A DNA stretch of 64,000 nt from Granulosicoccus sp045106195 (GTDB taxonomy: Bacteria; Pseudomonadota; Gammaproteobacteria; Granulosicoccales; Granulosicoccaceae). The position numbers were made by a program, and so were the translations under genes. Location of the stretch: positions 62,001 through 126,000 of the forward strand of contig JBGCEH010000024.1 of the NCBI GenBank assembly GCA_045106195.1, given 5' to 3'. Positions 62,738-64,000 of this stretch are shown piece by piece (position 1 is the stretch's first letter; every line of letters starts with the position of its first letter). The notes under the pieces were generated by a model. It was not told the DNA's origin and ran no database searches. It saw nothing but the letters and a program-made list of their open reading frames with translations.

Positions 62738-63070
62738 TCAGCCCAAAATCCTTACAACAGATACTTTTTTGGGCTTGCCGGGTTCCGTAACCGAATCCAT
62801 TTGAGAAATTTTGGGCTTGTCGTCGTATTTCCGCCCACACCCAGTAGGGTCCGCATTTGAGCCGGTATCGCTATCAGAGCCATTGCCAGCGTGCTCCGGC
62901 TTTTTTCCTCCGGAGCCTCCGCGATCGCATTCAGACGCCATCGCCGATCTGCCAGCACTAGTTGCCACAACGCCAGCTGCGGCCACAAATGCGGCGCCTT
63001 TGCGTATGAAGCGACGACGTTCAGCGCTATCGTGTACAACAACACTATCAGAGAGTTCTTTTTTGCTCAT
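62738..63070 (-). CDS. Small Tat-signal protein, Gly/Asp/Ser-rich
   Basis: About 110 residues. ATG 63070 begins a twin-arginine-type signal: ERRRFIRKG, then a weakly hydrophobic AAFVAAAGVVAT and an ASEC cleavage region. The mature part of about 70 residues has two or three Cys, a GGSGGKK patch, an acidic Gly/Ser/Asp stretch and a basic end (PGKPKKVSVVR). No enzyme domain. The Tat route implies it is folded or bound to a cofactor before export. It lies 112 bases after a JmjC oxygenase gene on the same strand, which could be its modifier or be unrelated. Confidence 0.75.
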   Translation of the reverse strand: MSKKELSDSVVVHDSAERRRFIRKGAAFVAAAGVVATSAGRSAMASECDRGGSGGKKPEHAGNGSDSDTGSNADPTGCGRKYDDKPKISQMDSVTEPGKPKKVSVVRILG

Positions 63071-63182
63071 GTGCAATCCGCAGTTCGTCCGAGCCAACTT
63101 CTGAAAGTAACAAGTGCCGACCGCCGGGTCAAGCAGGATTGGCCATCGTACTTTGTCCGGGAATTCCGCATTCTCCTGATCA

Positions 63183-64000
63183 TCAACGATCCTGGATAAA
63201 ATCCACAAGATTCGCTTGCAAGAGGCGTTTTACCACAGCGTCTCTCTGTTCCGGTCGTAGGGTAGCCAACTCATCTTTGCGCAGTTCGCCGTTATCCAGA
63301 AGATTCACTACTACGCCTGCGATGGGTTCGCTGAATTCCAGCATCTGTCCGAAGGTCCGAATCTTCAAACCGTCAGGGTGAAGTTCATGGTTAATCAACG
63401 ACCCCTGGCGCAGCCGGAGGGTATCAAACACGGGCAAAGGCTCAGCGGCAGCGTTACCGGGCTCGTCTCTCATTACAGGGCCTCGCATTACAAGGCCTCG
63501 ACAATCCTGAAGCGCACCAACAGACAACTCGTCATCAAATCTGGACTGAATCAGCCGGATGGAATCAGGATCGTCAAGCCATCGGTGAACCTCACTTGTC
63601 AGAGCAGCCAGCGCGTCCTGCAATGGTTCAACTCCATTGTTTTTGGATTGTGCCAAATAACTATCCTTCGAACGGCGAAATTGACTGTCACGTTCACTAA
63701 GAATCTGTATGGCTTCCTGCAGCATGTCCCTGAGAAGCACAGGATAGACACCAAGCGTAACGTGAATGGACGGCGCTTTATCGTCGGCAACGGCATCATG
63801 GACAACCCCTCTAGGGATATACAAAGTATCACCCGCCGTCAGTTGAATGGATTCATCAATGACATCAGACGCTAACATTCTGGAATCAAAAGGCTCTCCC
63901 GGACAGGGCAGCTCCACTGAGGAGGGATAGAAGTTAAATGTCTTTATGCCACTGACCTGAATGATAAAGACGTCGTGCGAATCATAATGCGCGTTGAACC
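63183..64000 (-). CDS. JmjC/cupin-fold oxygenase (5' partial)
   Basis: About 272 residues are visible, running off the right edge. The first visible block, FNAHYDSHDVFIIQVSG, holds the iron-binding His-x-Asp, and PRGVVHDAV near LYIPRG supplies the distal His. This is the pattern of ribosomal-oxygenase-like JmjC enzymes that hydroxylate protein side chains with 2-oxoglutarate and iron. A C-terminal winged-helix-like part follows. The start lies outside the window. Confidence 0.88.
   Translation of the reverse strand, partial: FNAHYDSHDVFIIQVSGIKTFNFYPSSVELPCPGEPFDSRMLASDVIDESIQLTAGDTLYIPRGVVHDAVADDKAPSIHVTLGVYPVLLRDMLQEAIQILSERDSQFRRSKDSYLAQSKNNGVEPLQDALAALTSEVHRWLDDPDSIRLIQSRFDDELSVGALQDCRGLVMRGPVMRDEPGNAAAEPLPVFDTLRLRQGSLINHELHPDGLKIRTFGQMLEFSEPIAGVVVNLLDNGELRKDELATLRPEQRDAVVKRLLQANLVDFIQDR

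Overview
The window looks like chromosome of a free-living, marine-type gammaproteobacterium. The evidence is the gene families present (a DUF6502 regulator with a lipoprotein partner, compatible-solute degradation, a sulfatase, four complete ABC uptake systems, a YeeE-type sulfur transporter, an FG-GAP surface protein), a base composition near half G+C by eye, and free use of GTG and TTG starts. A Granulosicoccus-like or related lineage is my guess from gene content only. I see no rRNA, tRNA, CRISPR array, transposase, integrase or phage gene. The only clear gene wreck is an ABC ATPase lacking its N-terminal half (3091-3567).

Layout. 1-3030 (+): the end of an unknown gene, then a DUF6502 protein translationally overlapping a lipoprotein. 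3091-13891 (-): one long operon with a glutamine-synthetase-like ligase, a branched-chain-type ABC system (livG, binding protein, livF, livH, livM), an acetamidase/formamidase, a kinase-M23-aminotransferase fusion and the ABC remnant. An N-formylglutamate-amidohydrolase-like gene and an isochorismatase-like hydrolase diverge from it (13925-15455, +). Together they look like uptake and catabolism of a nitrogen compound carrying amide or amine groups. 15725-19397 (-): a lone receiver protein, then a ClC protein lacking both proton-path glutamates overlapping an orphan binding protein. 19708-26642 (+): a LacI regulator, a sugar ABC system and a GH63 hydrolase, best read as glucosylglycerate or mannosylglycerate use. 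26900-33260: single genes (GNAT, GlcG-like, endonuclease/phosphatase-like, FG-GAP propeller, Lrp/AsnC regulator, YeeE transporter).

33312-40260: two IlvD/Edd dehydratases, a sulfatase and a cytochrome b561/cytochrome c' pair, suggesting sulfated-sugar or sugar-acid use beside a small redox module. 40474-46342 (-): the most novel block, with a YbdK-type carboxylate-amine ligase, two different ATP-grasp ligases and two alpha/beta-hydrolase esterases, ending at a strong terminator. This predicts assembly and trimming of an unknown amide or peptide metabolite. A polyamine-type ABC system plus a metallo-beta-lactamase-fold hydrolase diverges from it (46560-51234, +). 51258-57534: an amylosucrase-like GH13 enzyme, a methyltransferase fused by ATGA overlap to a SAHH-like protein with a degenerate active site, and a PAS-GGDEF-EAL protein. 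57718-64000 (-): pterin dehydratase, an AfuABC-type ABC system with a fused permease, a small Tat-signal protein and a JmjC oxygenase running off the window.

A recurring regulatory theme is long, near-perfect hairpins without a T-tract in the gaps inside operons. In three of the four ABC systems one lies between the binding-protein gene and the first permease gene (22222, 47704, 61460). Another sits between the cytochrome genes (37725) and one just before the ribosome site of the endonuclease-like gene (28118). They probably set mRNA stability and unequal expression within operons.
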